Origin: Antedon mediterranea
Taxonomy: Eukaryota; Echinodermata; Crinoidea; Comatulida; Antedonidae
Direction: 5' to 3'
Length of the DNA stretch: 64,000 bases
NCBI RefSeq assembly: GCF_964355755.1
Contig: NC_092671.1
Coordinates: 2,336,501-2,400,500, forward strand
Positions 1-12,627 of this stretch are shown piece by piece (position 1 is the stretch's first letter; each line of letters begins with the position of its first letter). The notes beneath the pieces are model-generated. The model made no database searches and had not been told where the DNA came from. It worked only from the letters and a program-made list of their open reading frames with translations. The translations under genes were made by a program, and so were the position numbers.

Positions 1-226
1 ATTTTTCTATGGCCAAATGGTGGAACCATGGAGCTATAATATCTCCATGATGGTCTTCGATTTACTAAAATGTGGTACCTGCACGTGTTTTTGTAAAACG
101 CGGGTACTTCTATTCATATCGGCAATGATATCATTTTTTTATTTTCTTATTTCTTAATTTTTTTTAAAGAGTGGATAGTAATAATCATAATAATATTAAG
201 CACTTTTTGCGTTCCATACTTTATTG

Positions 227-360
227 TGGCCTAGTTGACCGATTAGTTTTTGGCCGAGTTGACGTGAGGCAGAGTTGACTTGAGGCCGAGTTGACTTGGG
301 GCCGACTTGACGTGGAGGCGACTTGACTTTGGCCGAGACGGTTTGGGGCCGACTTGACCT
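227..360. repeat. degenerate 16-bp repeat (GGCCGAGTTGACTTGA-like)
   Basis: About eight imperfect copies of a unit like GGCCGAGTTGACTTGA follow each other, with GAGTTGAC/GACTTGAC alternating. It lies downstream of the last visible PTPN23 exon, inside its intron. No coding potential. Confidence 0.7.
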
Positions 361-818
361 GCACCCATTAAATATTATGCATATAAAAAATATGATTAAA
401 AAACAGAAGATAACAATTGGATCAAACTGGTTCTATCTGGTGAATGTAACCAGCCATTCTGGTTAAAACCAGATTTTTCTGGTAACCAGATGCTAAAGGT
501 GTATTACACATTACTATATTTTGGTTAACTGGGTGGTAAATCTTACTGAATATATAATAACAATAGACAATATTATTGATATCTTTATTAGCCTTGATGA
601 AGGAATAGTGTTTTCCAAAAGCTCAGCACTTTCTTTCTGGCTGTTTTATTTTACTATTTTTACTTAGCTTATTTTATTTTATTTGTATCTCAATAGATGA
701 TTTTCGTGCTACGAAAGCCATCTTTAACAGATGAAAAACAGGCGAATGTAAAAAACAAAACCCACATAGCATTTTCACAGGATTTATTTTCTTTAAAAAA
801 AATTAAAGTAGTTTGTAC

Positions 819-3800
819 CTTCCTATCTCCTTCATCCTTGGTTACTATGGTACTTGTGATGTCATCGTTCTGTAACTTTTCTCTTAGCTGTTTTTCAAGA
901 TGTTTACGTTGATTTTTCATTTTTTCTACTTTCTCAATCAGCATTTTGAGTGTATCTTGAACACCTTGATCTTCAGGTGCTAACATTTAACAAAATCATA
1001 TACGTCACTTTGAGGTATGAGTATACCATAGTATGTTAATAATTTTAATTTATAAACTGTACAATATAAACAATTGTGCAAAAGAGTAACCTGACACTCA
1101 CTAGAGGGACGTATACCCACTCTCAAGAGCTTCACACAGATGAAGTTCAAGTTGCAACCTGGTTCTCTTTTATACGGCAAGCGCTATATTTCCTTTTTTT
1201 CAAAGAATGACTTAAAGGATAGTAGTTCTATAGTCTGACATGACATCAATATGACAGCGATATGGACAAGCATGTAGGACTTTATGCATTTTAGATTTTA
1301 ATACTAGATACCTTAAGCTCTATGTGCAATATGAAATGTATAAGGATTCACTTAGGGACCATGTAAAAATTACTCTACTGCAGTTACTGCAGTAAATAAA
1401 TTTTGTTGACAGATTATGCAAGTATTTAGTAAGCTTTTATGCCTAATCATACACACTGTATATTGCAGTGACTGCCTCATAAACTTCTATATGACAGCTA
1501 TATGGACAAGCATGTAAGACAGTATTTAGTAAGCTTTTCTGCCTAATCATACACACTGTATATCGCAGTATTTGCCTCATAAACTTCTATATTGAAACAA
1601 ACTAAAATCATACATTCTTGCAAATACAGTTACTGCAGTAAATGCATTAGAATCATTTTGTCATACATTCTTGCAAATATAGTTACTGCAGTAAATGCAT
1701 TAGAATCATTTTGTCATACATTCTTGCAAATATAGTTACTGCAGTAAATGCATTAGAATCATTTTGTCATACATTCTTGCAAATATAGTTACTGCAGTAA
1801 ATGCATTAGAATCATTTTGTCATACATTCTTGCAAATATAGTTACTGCAGTAAATGCATTAGAATCATTTTGTCATACATTCTTGCAAATATAGTTACTG
1901 CAGTAAATGCATTAGAATCATTTTGTCATGATCCCTTACTGTACTAGACGAATATTTATAGTTCACTTACATTCTGTTGCTTTTTGTGATGGCAGAATTT
2001 CTTGAAGCTTTTCTAATGGACCGGCCAACAACCTAATGTTAGCCAGGTGGACCTCCATTGCTTTATGCAAATCAGTGTTAGATTGACTAGCCTTTGTATG
2101 TCCCTCTTTATATTTCTTAAGTTCCTTTCCTATATCTTTCACTACAAATTCAGGTTTGCTACTGAATTCTTTCTGTAAAAGAATTACAAATATATATTGG
2201 AAATAATAACAAACAATATACAAATTACTATACAGATCCCTCTACAGATAATGAAGGGTTTAGAATGCATTCTAACAGCATGTGTGATGGATGATTCCAT
2301 TTTATTTTAAGGTGTGTTTTAATAAACATGAACTAATTGGGAAAGGACATTATCCTCTTTGTCCAGGTAAGGGGCAAAATTATTTGCACAGCATTTTGTT
2401 TGGATGATTCTATCATAATTCAAGGGGTATTTACAATAAATAACAATAGACTTTAGCATCTAGGTAAAGGGCATTATCCTATTTGTCCAAGTGAGTGGGC
2501 AACATACCTACACTACAGTGATAATTATTAATTTTTTTAAATATTTATTTGCACGGTATTTTGTAAGGAAGATTATATCATACTTTAAGGGGTATTTACA
2601 ATAAACTCGAGCAACTAGGTAAAGGGCATTATCTTTTTTGTTCAGGTGAGTTGGCAGCATACTTACACTATATGATTCCTCATCTTGTTTTTCTTGATTT
2701 ACAATAGCTTCTACTTCTTTGAGTTCCGCATCAACATCCAGTACAACGTTTGAAAGCTCTAGAATAAGTTGCCATAAAAATAAGAGGCTATTATTAAATT
2801 GGGTTTCAAATGTGCTTAAATTACATACCTGTACATAAACAAAAATTATAACATCTCTTTCTTTTAATTAAATAAGGAGATTGGGAACTTGTTATATAAT
2901 ATCTTTAATATTATTAATGACAGAAATTAACTTGTTCTCACCATTCATGGATTGTACAAGAGACTTGATAGCATCTGGTTTGACGCTGATGGCAGCGCAC
3001 ACTTCCAGAAGAACCTGCGGTAGTCTTTCTGGTTCCTTCTGTAATCGTAGCTGGTCAACTTGTAAGGACTCAAGATATTGGCTGGAGAAGGATATTATAC
3101 CGTAAAACCATGAATTTTAATTAAAAAAAATGTTAATATAATTCTTTTTTCACTTTTACTCCTGAGGATGATCGAAACATATAAATAGAAACGTCCAGAA
3201 ACTCAACAGTTCTTTTCATAACTACATACTTGGTCTACCGCAAAGTTTATATCAACATATTATATACGTCATCTTTTTTCATAGAATACTGTTGTAAATT
3301 GCATATGTTTGTGAACTCAAAAATTCAATCGTAAGAGGTAAAACCTCGAACCTAATGCTCCATTTAAGCCGATTTACACAGACAAGCGGTAACGGTAATA
3401 GAAATATAGAATCTATCTTATTCCTTATGACCATTTACACACAACATGGAGTGGACGGGCGGTTTTCCCTTTAGATACAGATTCTATGTGGAACAAGCTA
3501 GGCGGTTTTCTGCTTACCATTACCGGTTGTAGATTAACAAAAGACGCAATAACCTTTCTATGAAAAGATATTCAGTTTTAAGGATTTAGTTATAAATAAA
3601 CACATTAAAAATATATTGATTAATTAATGAAAAAAAATTAAATAACATACTCTAACTGGTTGTTTTTTCCTTCAATCTTAGCACCTAACTCTCTAAGTAA
3701 TTTAGCCTTTTCTTCGCTGTATACCGACGCCGCTGCATGGGCTTCCATTGGAACAAGCTTCTTAAATATATCAGGTCCTGCAACCGTCTCGTCGTATGCT

Positions 3801-6800
3801 TGAAATGTCAATGCTTTCACAAGCGATGCACCTGAAATTGATTAAATATAAATGAAAAGTTTAGAATTAAGCTTTCTCTACACTATAAAACTAGTTTTAC
3901 AAAAAAAGTGATTTGCCCAAATATGGTAGTGATATGCCCAAATATAGTAGTGATATTACATCATCATGTCCATATATGGGCACATCACATTTTTTGTCAC
4001 ATAAAGTTTATAGTGTAGACAGAGCTGTAAAGTGTCTCCTGAATAGGGATGTCCGAAATGATGGGTTCTACTGTATATTGATACTAGATACATACAATGC
4101 CAATAAAGAGAAATTCTAATTTTTTTTGGTTTGAATAGACAACGCTCTAATACGAATCATTAACATTTTAACATGATTACCTTTAATATCTGGAAGACTT
4201 TCTATATCTGGTATTTTATCATGATAAATAAAATCATTGTCTTTTTTGGCAGCCTCATGTTTCCCTACAACCACATCTTTAGTAAATACCAAAGCTTCTG
4301 CTATTCCTTCTTTTTGCCCCTAAAACAGAAGATTTTAATATAATTCATTCATTCCTAGATTTTAATATAAATGATTCACTCTTACTCCTGAGGACGATCA
4401 AAGCACATTGATAGAAACGAAACAGTTCTTTTCATAACTACATACATGGTGTAAACGCAAAGTTTATATCAACATATTATATACTTCATTTTTTTTACAG
4501 AATACTGTTGTAAATTGCATATGTATATGTGTGTGAATTCAGTTGTAAGATTCACATTTATGAACTTTGGATTGGACCACTAAAATTTACAAGGCAACAG
4601 ACAATAATGAACCTGCTTACAAACCACTTTAGAAAGTGGGTAGTCGGGGGAACTATCACAACGCAGGAAGCGAGTTAAATACTGTAGAATTCTCATTTGG
4701 GACACCTTATTAAAGCAACACTTTCACATGAAAAGAACAAAGAGAAATAATGTTTTAACACTATGGCCACTACTGAGGGGATACTTCTACTATGAAAAGG
4801 GTATAAAGGTGTCCCCTTAATGGGGGGTCTATTGTATCTCCTGCCTGATGTAGATAAGTGAAGACAAACTACCTTTGCTAGTTTAACAGCTTCTGAATGC
4901 TTATCCAGCGCCGCCTTCATGTAAGCCACTCTGTCTCCGTATTTCTGTTGTTCTTCTGCTTGGTTGCCCATGTACATCTTAACATACAAAACAAAGTGTG
5001 ATAAGAGCATTGCTACAGTACGCACGAAAATTATAGAAGTTTTAGAGAATTTGAAGATTTGGGAGATGAAAGTAAACTTACATAAGCAATACTAGTGAAG
5101 TGAGCTATCTTAATTTGCAGTACTTTCTTCCACTGTTTATAGCGCCGTGATCCAACAATGATATCGGCTCTACTATCATCTAGACCTTTAAGGGCTAGTT
5201 TGTAGAAATCTTTTACTTGGCTACTAATTCGGGCTACTAACGAACTCTTTCTGTTATCTTGCATACTCTTCTCCAACAGACACTCTTGTGCCTGGCCCTG
5301 GAAATATATTGATTATTTTATTTTAAAAATGAGTCTGATAGTTTTAAATCAGTTATGAATACAGATGCTGAGAATATAATTAAATAATTAAAGATGATGG
5401 CTTATAAACTAAACATAAAGCTCTGTCTGCAGTATCAAACTTTATGTTATGATGTGCCCATATATGGGCATAATGATGTCATATCACTACTATATTTTGG
5501 GCATATCACTACTATATTTGTGCATATCACCACCATATTTGGGCACATCACACTTTTTTTTTTTCAAACTAGTTTGATAGTGTAGTGTACAGATTAGGTG
5601 GGTCCAGGCAAGCAATTTGACCATCGCACATACAAATATGTTACAAATAGTCAATAATTTATTGTAATGTTCCAACTATGAATTCTTGCCTGCAAGTTTA
5701 AAAATTCATGAATACTCTCAAACATTCTCAAATGTATCATATCATTAAAACAATTTCTTAAATAATCATTTTAATACTGACAAGTACAATTGTAATGAAA
5801 AACAAAATGTTTTAAAGCTATGTCTACACTATCACTTGTATTTATTCAAAAAAATGTGATGTACTCATATATGGACATGAAGATGTAAAATCTCTTCCAT
5901 ATTTGGGCACATCGCTATCATATTTGGGCACATCACTACCATGTTTAGGCACACCAAATTTTTTGGTAAAACTAGTTTGATAGTGTAGCTTACAACTTAC
6001 AAGCATAAGGTTAATGTAAATTTGTAGAAGTTCCATTGATATATCAGGACTCTTATTTGATCCCACATGGTCCTTGAGGAAAGAGAACACGCCAGCAGCA
6101 CACTGAAAGTGAGTGCACGCTACTTTCATCTCTTCTTCTGACGTACGCGATTCTCTTGCTCCAAGAATGGCATGCAAAGTGCCGAGGTTGTACAATATGG
6201 ACGCTTGCTCAAAATGAATATCGCCCTCTGTCACAAATGTTTCGTCAAATGCATCCACCCTGTAAGTACATCACAATAAAATTAAGTGAACATCCGATCC
6301 TTTATTTATCAAAGTATTTTTATTTTAAAATGGAATGTTGCATTACATTTTATTTTTTTTAAAAGGGCCCTTGAATATCAGTTAACCCACTGGGCTAAAC
6401 TGGAAGGGTTAACCTTTTTAAAGATGGTTAAAATAAAAAATGGACTTTGTCATCAAAGATGCATGAAAAAAGCAAGTCTTTTGGTGTAAGTGCACTTATA
6501 TGTGTACTTTCTCTGAACTGACCATACAAACTGAATAAAGCTAGGCTCTCCTTCGGCCATTGGGAAGCGACTGGTCAACAAGTGCAGTTGACCATAGTAT
6601 TTCTTCAAAGTACTTAAACCACCAAAATCTTGTGCAACATTGCTAGCACTCTGAAAAAGATATAATAATTTCTATTATTTATAGTAATCCATTACAAAAA
6701 AGTGGGGATATTCTGGTATAAGAGAGGATATGAAATAAAAAATTATTATTAAGTGTCATAAAGAAAACAATGTGATTTAAAATTTGGCCTCAGAAATTCA

Positions 6801-8436
6801 CAGAAAAATATTATCATAAATTTAATTTGTTTAAATTTATACATCTTTATCTGTGCCAACTATTTTATTTACATTTTCAGTGAAAACATTGATGCTCTGT
6901 TCAACCAGATTATTCAGACGATCACTAATAGGTTACTTCCTCTGACATGACAGATATTCATCCTGTTATTTTCACTCTTTTTTAAAAACTAAATATCTAC
7001 GTTCTAACAATATCAAAGTGATTAGGTCAAGATTGCCACAATTTTTCACCAGTGAAAATGTAAACATCTATTAGTTTACTGATTGCTTGTAATTAGGCCT
7101 TGCACTCCATCCAGGTTAGCCTAGCGCAACCAACCAATAAGGTTTGCTGTCGTTAAATTGTATCATCCTCTTACCGATCTCAGCTGCTCAATTTGTCGGA
7201 TTTCATCGTTATATCGACTCGCATCTTCCATGTAATGTTCACTTATATACTGAGAAAAAAGAAAACACATTTTTTTCTTAAATACTGAAAAAACTCACAG
7301 AACAATTATCAAAATCCAAAACAAAAAATTCAATATATATTATATATATATATATATATTATTTAGTATTCAAAATGATAAGCAATTGTTTCTGAATCAC
7401 AGAAGCAGACAGGATGTCAACTCAACCGAATAAATCGTAACCATTCTCAAATGCAGCAGATAGGATCAAAAGCTGGGCTACTGTGTGGTGCTCTATACAG
7501 AACATCAACTTGGTTTTATCAAACGCAACTGATATCATCATAAACCGGGTTTGCCCTATGTTGGTATATTTAAAGTCCTAAAACCATGTAAAGTTGCAAA
7601 TTCAAAGTCGATCTTAAACTTATTTATATATCTCAATATCTTTTATTGAAATTCAACAAACATATAAAAATACAAAACAAAAAAATTGAAAATTATTAAA
7701 TATTATTTAATTGCAAATGCATTGCAACCCAAGGAGCTGAATTGCAGTAATATTATTATTAAATAATGAAAGATTTTGAAACAAAACACATAAACCCAAA
7801 CGAACACACAAACATTTTATAGATGAGCTGTACTGTACAGACAGGGTGGGGCATCAAATGATTGGAACAAATTATATTACAATCATAGATTGAGAATATA
7901 TGGTCTGCCCACCACTTTTATTAAAGCACCATCCGTAATATATTTCAGAAGACTTTTTGCAAAAATGAAAGGCCTAGCTAGCTAGGCCTAGCCTATCTAA
8001 TTTGTATGAAGGAAGGTAACAAATAAAGGTAGGATCAGGCCTACTACTAGGCCTAGTAGGCTTAGCACAACATGTGACGGAGCTGTAATAGTTATAATAG
8101 CTAGTTTAGAGCTAGGCCTGTGCCTTTTTGCAATGTCATTTATCAGTTTATAGAGACTAGGCCTAGGCCTAGAGGCTAGCCTAAGAACTTTATTCCCCCC
8201 GGGTAGGAGTCAAAATATAAACAAAAACATAGCAATTCAGTTGGCAGGTCAGCAATTTGATTTCAATAAAATGGCATTTAACGGTGAACTAAACAATTAA
8301 TATTTAACTGGAGTAAAGAAAAATGTATAAAAAATGTACCTATACCAACCTTTTTTAAAACTGATGAAAATTCAACCTTTTCTGAACTTTGTTTTAGCTC
8401 TAAAAAGAGCATTTCCATTCGGGGAACTGCCTCCAT
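819..8436 (-). CDS. PTPN23: PTPN23/HD-PTP orthologue, first 12 coding exons (partial)
   Basis: HD-PTP is a BRO1-domain protein that works with ESCRT complexes in endosomal sorting; its C-terminal phosphatase-like domain is outside the window. Exons (high to low): 8436-8350, 7249-7175, 6650-6523, 6259-6001, 5297-5082, 4977-4873, 4319-4181, 3831-3651, 3081-2942, 2758-2667, 2172-1971, 979-819. All junctions keep frame and have GT-AG borders, giving 595 residues. The start MEAVPRMEMLFLELK closely resembles vertebrate HD-PTP. Exon 4 holds FEQASILYNLGTLHAILGA and CTHFQCAAG, exon 5 ECLLEKSMQDNRKS, exon 6 MGNQAEEQQKYGDRVAY, all BRO1-domain motifs. Exon 8 has GPDIFKKLVPMEAH and YSEEKAKLLRE, at the linker to the helical V domain, which fills exons 9-12 and ends in KNQRKHLEKQLREKLQNDDI. 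Exon 12 ends at phase 0 and no further exon is visible in 1-818, so the gene continues to the left. The exon-1 donor (AAAAAAG/GTTGG) is the least certain junction. Confidence 0.93.
1421..1600. repeat. duplicated intronic segment, about 100 bp unit
   Basis: The block AGTATTTAGTAAGCTTTT...CCTAATCATACACACTGTATAT...CCTCATAAACTTCTATAT occurs at about 1421 and again at about 1520, with a few substitutions. It leads into the 53-bp array that follows. Confidence 0.7.
1613..1929. repeat. 53-bp tandem repeat, six copies
   Basis: CATTCTTGCAAATA(C/T)AG followed by TTACTGCAGTAAATGCATTAG repeats every 53 bp (CAAAT at 1621, 1674, 1727, 1780, 1833, 1886). Copies are almost identical, so the array is young. 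It ends about 40 bp before the donor of PTPN23 exon 11. Each unit contains the palindromes CTGCAG and ATGCAT. Confidence 0.95.
2330..2660. repeat. three imperfect intronic repeats
   Basis: Phrases like AGGTAAAGGGCATTATCCT and TTGTCCAGGTGAG recur at about 2340, 2460 and 2610, separated by copies of GCACAGCATTTTGT and GGGTATTTACAATAAA. The unit is about 125-150 bp. The last copy abuts PTPN23 exon 10. Confidence 0.7.
3136..3330. repeat. dispersed repeat, copy 1
   Basis: TTACTCCTGAGGATGATC, then ACAGTTCTTTTCATAACTAC, then GTTTATATCAACATATTATA and TGTTGTAAATTGCATATG. The same order of blocks appears at 4381-4560, in the neighbouring intron of PTPN23. Confidence 0.8.
3353..3545. repeat. imperfect inverted repeat in PTPN23 intron
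   Basis: Left arm has AGCGGTAACGGTAAT and AGAATCTAT; right arm has ATAGATTCTATG-like sequence and TTACCATTACCGGTTG. The arms are complementary with gaps, as in a small decayed inverted-repeat element. Confidence 0.45.
3870..4026. mobile_element. MITE family 1, copy 1
   Basis: Ends read AGCTTTCTCTACACTAT and ATAGTGTAGACAGAGCT, an inverted repeat. The inside has short direct repeats like AAATATGGTAGTGATATGCCC. Four further copies lie at 5419-5592, 5816-5990, 19465-19581 and 24670-24726 (partial). No ORF: a non-autonomous element. Confidence 0.85.
4381..4560. repeat. dispersed repeat, copy 2
   Basis: Same block order as 3136-3330: TTACTCCTGAGGACGATC, ACAGTTCTTTTCATAACTAC, GTTTATATCAACATATTATA, TGTTGTAAATTGCATATG. 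Both copies are in the same orientation in adjacent PTPN23 introns, so they probably arose by duplication or insertion of the same element. Confidence 0.8.
5419..5592. mobile_element. MITE family 1, copy 2
   Basis: Starts AGCTCTGTCTGCAGTATCAA and ends AACTAGTTTGATAGTGTAG. Internally the unit TATCACTACTATATTTGGGCA is repeated three to four times. Confidence 0.85.
5816..5990. mobile_element. MITE family 1, copy 3, next to a splice donor
   Basis: Starts AGCTATGTCTACACTATCAC and ends CTAGTTTGATAGTGTAGCT. Its end lies 10 bp from the exon 4 donor of PTPN23 (exon ends at 6001 on the minus strand). The inserted sequence therefore begins just inside the intron. Confidence 0.85.
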
Positions 8437-9375
8437 TTTGGGTACGATGACGTCATTCTGTCACAAGGAAATCCTTCACCACAATTGACATTCGCCCTCT
8501 ATCAAGCATTAACTTTGATCTGTATACTGTGTATATATATAGTGATCGTTTGTCTGTTTTGAATCAATAACCTATTTAAAAAAAAAAATTATGTAAAATT
8601 GTGTTTTCAGCCAAACGCGTGCATGTAACAATGGTTATGGTCTAAAAATAAATTTTTACAATGTTTATGATTCATATTTGTATCACCATCGATCTAGACC
8701 TATATAACATATTAAAATACTATGTACAGTAGGCCTAATGTTGAGCATTGATTGGCTAATAATGGATCTTATTGTAAGCACACTGTGTAGTGAGCTAAAT
8801 GATATGTTTATAGTTTTATACGGTACACATATATTTAACATATACCTGTAATTGAAAAAATGAGAGGAATTGATTTTGATTTGTCCGTCCCGTATACAAT
8901 AAGGACGGAATATCTTGTGTTCGATAGAGCTCAAAATCAAATACAGTCAACATACCCTTTTATTAGTTAATAGTTACGCACCCTGCGTAAAGACGACGAC
9001 CGACGGTATCTCTCTCCCCGATCCCTCCCCTATCTCGTGGTCCTTCTGAATCATTTGGCTCTGGTGATACAGCATAAGCCTAGCCTTCCTAGCTATAGGG
9101 GCCTCGCATTCAAACGCCGCTTTCAACAGCTATTTTAACCTAATAAAAATGTTATTTCATTAAACAATTAAATTAGAAGTTCAAATATTATTTAGAGTTT
9201 TGAAAATTCCACGTTTAAGTGTAATTTGAACTGAATATTTAAGGTTAATTAATATACATTATTTCTAGTCGTCATCAAAAAATAAAGACAACGGAATTTC
9301 ATGCTAAGATCCGCCCACTTTGACCACCGTTCTGTGGCTTCCCGTCGTGTTAATTGTTTGCCAAGCAACCCCATT
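8437..9375. other. PTPN23 upstream region, no gene seen
   Basis: This lies between the PTPN23 start codon and the foldback element. It should contain the promoter and any untranslated first exon. A C/T-rich block near 9010-9050 and the only locally GC-richer stretch (8985-9130) are candidates, but no motif decides it. The minus-strand ORF at 8683-8940 shows no recognisable protein. Confidence 0.4.
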
Positions 9376-10044
9376 AGACTAGGCTATGAATGAGGTAGGT
9401 GCCACCCGGAGAGGTAGAAATTCTCATATGACTTTTCTAGACCAGTTTTTTCTGGGGAATCCAAATATATTGGGTAAACGGGCTGTAACCTGAGAACTTT
9501 CGCGTGAGGGCGCTTTTTTCAAAATGGCTGCCAGTTACAGTAGACTATGATATCTTGGCAACCACTGGTCATAGAGAGGTGATTTTGGTGTCAAATTATT
9601 CGGAATGTACATGTTCCTATTTGATGTAATAGAACATTTTGTCAGAAAATGGCCGGAAATACCTCTATTGACCTTTGACCCAATATCTAACAGATATCAT
9701 ATCTCCGTAACTACTCGACACAGAAAGTTGTAATTGGTGTCAAACTCTCCAGAATATAGATGTTTATATTCAGACTAATAGAAAATTATCTGTAAAAATG
9801 ACCGGAAATAACGTTACTGACCTTTGACCCAAAATGCAAGACATTTCTCCCATCTGATCACGTTAATCTTGTCAATTAATTCATTTTGTGCCAATTGGAG
9901 GTTGACATTCTCATATTATTTTCTTGACCAGTTTTTCATGTGCAATCCGAATATATGAGATAAATAAGCCATAACAAGGCCAAGAATTTAATTCTTTTAC
10001 TACATACATGCTTCCCTTTAGTGTTTCAGACTGTATGTCGTGTA

Positions 10045-11590
10045 TTAATCTTCAAGATCGCTCACATCACTGCAATCTGAAAAGTCTTCATATTCATTAT
10101 GTGTAAACAGTTCCTGGACATCAGTGGGCATTACTGTCTCAATCCATTTAGGCTCCATTTGTTCGTTCCATCCATTGTGTGTACTGTTGTTGACAAAATC
10201 ATTGAATTTCACAGAATTTCTATGTTTTTCCTAAAACAAATGATAATAAATGATATTTGACTTGACTTGACTTGACGTCTGCTGATTGCCATTCTTTAGT
10301 AATGAAGTGTGCTCTAAGTATATGAAACTCAAGGGTCTGCTGACATAGTGGCAGTAATTATAATTTTTATATCTGTAATCTTGTTGTGTCTGGAAAACTT
10401 TCTGTTGAAGATATCATATCTTGCTTGATTTACACTTTTTCCCTTCACTCCATACAATAGTGAAACATACTCTTCAAATTCCTCATACAACTCTTTTGAT
10501 GGAACATCTGACACTCCAAGGTTGCAGAATGTGTCAACAAATTTTGCTTTTGATTCCAGAAGCTTCCAGCAGGTACGTTTTCCTTTCCGAAAGAAAGCGG
10601 AGTTATAATCGTTACTTGTGAAAGCATGGAATCCAATAAGGGATGATTTCTGCGCTTTTGTTAAATCAATGTCACTCAATTTCAGTACCTTTCGGTATTT
10701 CTCAGTGTTTGTATCAATAATTACCCTCTGCCCATCATCTATGAAATGAGATAGTGCAATGACTGGAATATCAATGTCTCAAGAATGGGAACGAATTATT
10801 GCTACGCCTTGATTGTTATTTGTTAAAGCATGCTTTGCATGCAGGATGACTTTCGTGTAGGCTTCTTCTTCCGGCTACTATTAAGCTCCGGAACCAATAC
10901 AACATCTCAGTTAGTAACGTAGATGTATTCTTTGTACGATGAAAAGTAGATAATATCACTCCTCATATCTGTTAGAATGCTTTCTTTCTTTGACACTAGT
11001 ACACAGCGAATAAGCTCAATCAATCTGGTCTTGTTCTCGCCGTTATTGGCAAGGAAATTGTTGAAATCACGGGCCAACTTTGATATTGTTGAGCTTACAA
11101 TTACTTTTGGTGCAATACCGCGTATGTTTCTCTCAACAGACTTAATGCTTTTTGGCAGGTATGCATCGGTAACAATATCAACACGCTTGTATCCTTTAGG
11201 GATGCTGTTGAAAACCTTTGCTACAAGATCCTCGTACGTATCAGGGTAAGATGTAAATGTTCTGATTAATGCCATCAAGTCAACAACATAGGCAATGACA
11301 GTAGCCTTTGCTGGCAGTGCCCGACCAGGATCTATAACATCTGTTGAACTTTCGATGAGAATTTCCATTAGGACACTTTTCTGAGTTGTTCGTCTTGTCC
11401 CATCTGCATTAGCAAGGCTTAGCGGGACAGGGGTAAGTGGATACTCAAAGGCTTTCTTAAAGTCAATTATTCTACCATGCTTTGTTGAAGTGGCAAGAAG
11501 CTTTCCTAAAACATCCCGATTAGCTTATATTACTCTTACTTTCCCATTTGCCTTGATTTCGAGTTTCTTCCCACTATTCGAAAATAAAGT
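10045..11590 (-). pseudogene. transposon gene, PIN/FEN1-like family, left copy
   Basis: Read on the minus strand, the pieces in order are EYPLTPVPLSLANADGTRRT near 11440, the open segment 11368-10907, LHAKHALTNNNQ near 10840, and 10679-10329 with SSLIGFHAFTSNDYNSAFF followed by RKGKRTCWKLLES. The last part ends at a stop at 10045-10047 after an acidic tail (EDFSDCSDVSDLED). The motifs YPLTPVPLSL...DGT, EADT..LHAKHAL and GxHAFTxxDY...F.KGK are shared with a widespread uncharacterised family in metazoan genomes. Acidic residues in EAD and GDFD and the NDY..F.KGK turn recall FEN1/XPG PIN nucleases; this is my inference. Stops and frame breaks (for example after EYIYVTN at 10907) show it is decayed. 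Confidence 0.7.
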
Positions 11591-11599
11591 GAGATGATG

Positions 11600-12627
11600 T
11601 TATGGATCCTGGTCGAGCACTGCGCGAAACAGACGCGGTATTGCACCAAAAGTAATTGTAAGCTCAAAAATATCAAAGTTGCCCCGTGATTTTAACAATT
11701 TCCTTGCCAACGGCAAAAACAAGACCAGATTGATTGAGCTTATTCGCTGTGTACTAGTGTCAAAGAAAGAAAGCATTCTAACAGATATGAGGAGTGATGT
11801 TATCTACTTTTCATCGTACAAAGAATGCATCTACGTTACTAACTGAGATGTTGTATTGGTTCCGGAGCTTAATAGTAGCCAAGAAGAAGCCGACACGAAA
11901 GTCATCCTGCATGCAAAGCATGCTTTAACAAATAACAATCAAGGCGTAGCAATAATTCGTTCCCATTCCGGAGACTTTGACATTCCAGTCATTTCACTAT
12001 CTCATTTCATAGGGTGATGGGCAGAGGGTAATTATTGATACAAACACTGGGAAATACCGAAATGTACTGAAATTGAGTGACATTGATTTAACAAAAGTGC
12101 AGAAATCATCCCTTATTGGATTCCATGCTTTCACAGGTAACGAGTATAACTCCGCTTTCGTTCGGAAAGGAAAACGTACCTGCTGGAAGCTTCTGGAATA
12201 AAAAAAAAATGTGTTGACACATTCTGCAACCTTGGAGTGTCAGATGTTCCATCAAAAGAGTTGTATGAGGAACTTGAAGAGTATGTTTCACCATTGTATG
12301 GAGTGAAGGGGAAAAGTGAATCAAGCAAGATATGATATTTTCAACAGAAAGTTTTCCAGACACAACAAGATTACAGATATATCATTACTGCCACTATGTC
12401 CGCAGACCCTTGAGTTTCATATACTTAGAGCAAACTTCATTACTAAAGAATGGCAATCAGCAGACGTCAATGATTTTGTTAACAACAGTACACACAATGG
12501 ATGGAACGAACAAATGGAGCCTAAATGGATTGAGACAGTGATGCCCACTGATGTCCAGGAACTGTTTACACATAATGAATATGAAGACTTTTCAGATTGC
12601 AGTGATGTGAGCGATCTTGAAGATTAA
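11600..12627 (+). pseudogene. transposon gene, PIN/FEN1-like family, right copy
   Basis: Mirror image of the left copy. It starts at DPGRALR, lacks about 60 codons, then continues with ARDFNNFLANN-like sequence, EEADTKVILHAKHALTNNNQ (about 11884), SGDFDIPVISLSHF, and the HAFTGNEYNSAF region (about 12124). The C-terminus, ending in SDCSDVSDLED, is open at 12316-12627. A run of A near 12200 and a one-base change near 12316 break the frame. It appears to come from the same ancestral gene; the two copies face each other head to head. Confidence 0.7.

Noticed and set aside
1613-1929. CRISPR-like array
   Set aside because: No variable spacers: the 53-bp unit is repeated head to tail, in an animal intron.
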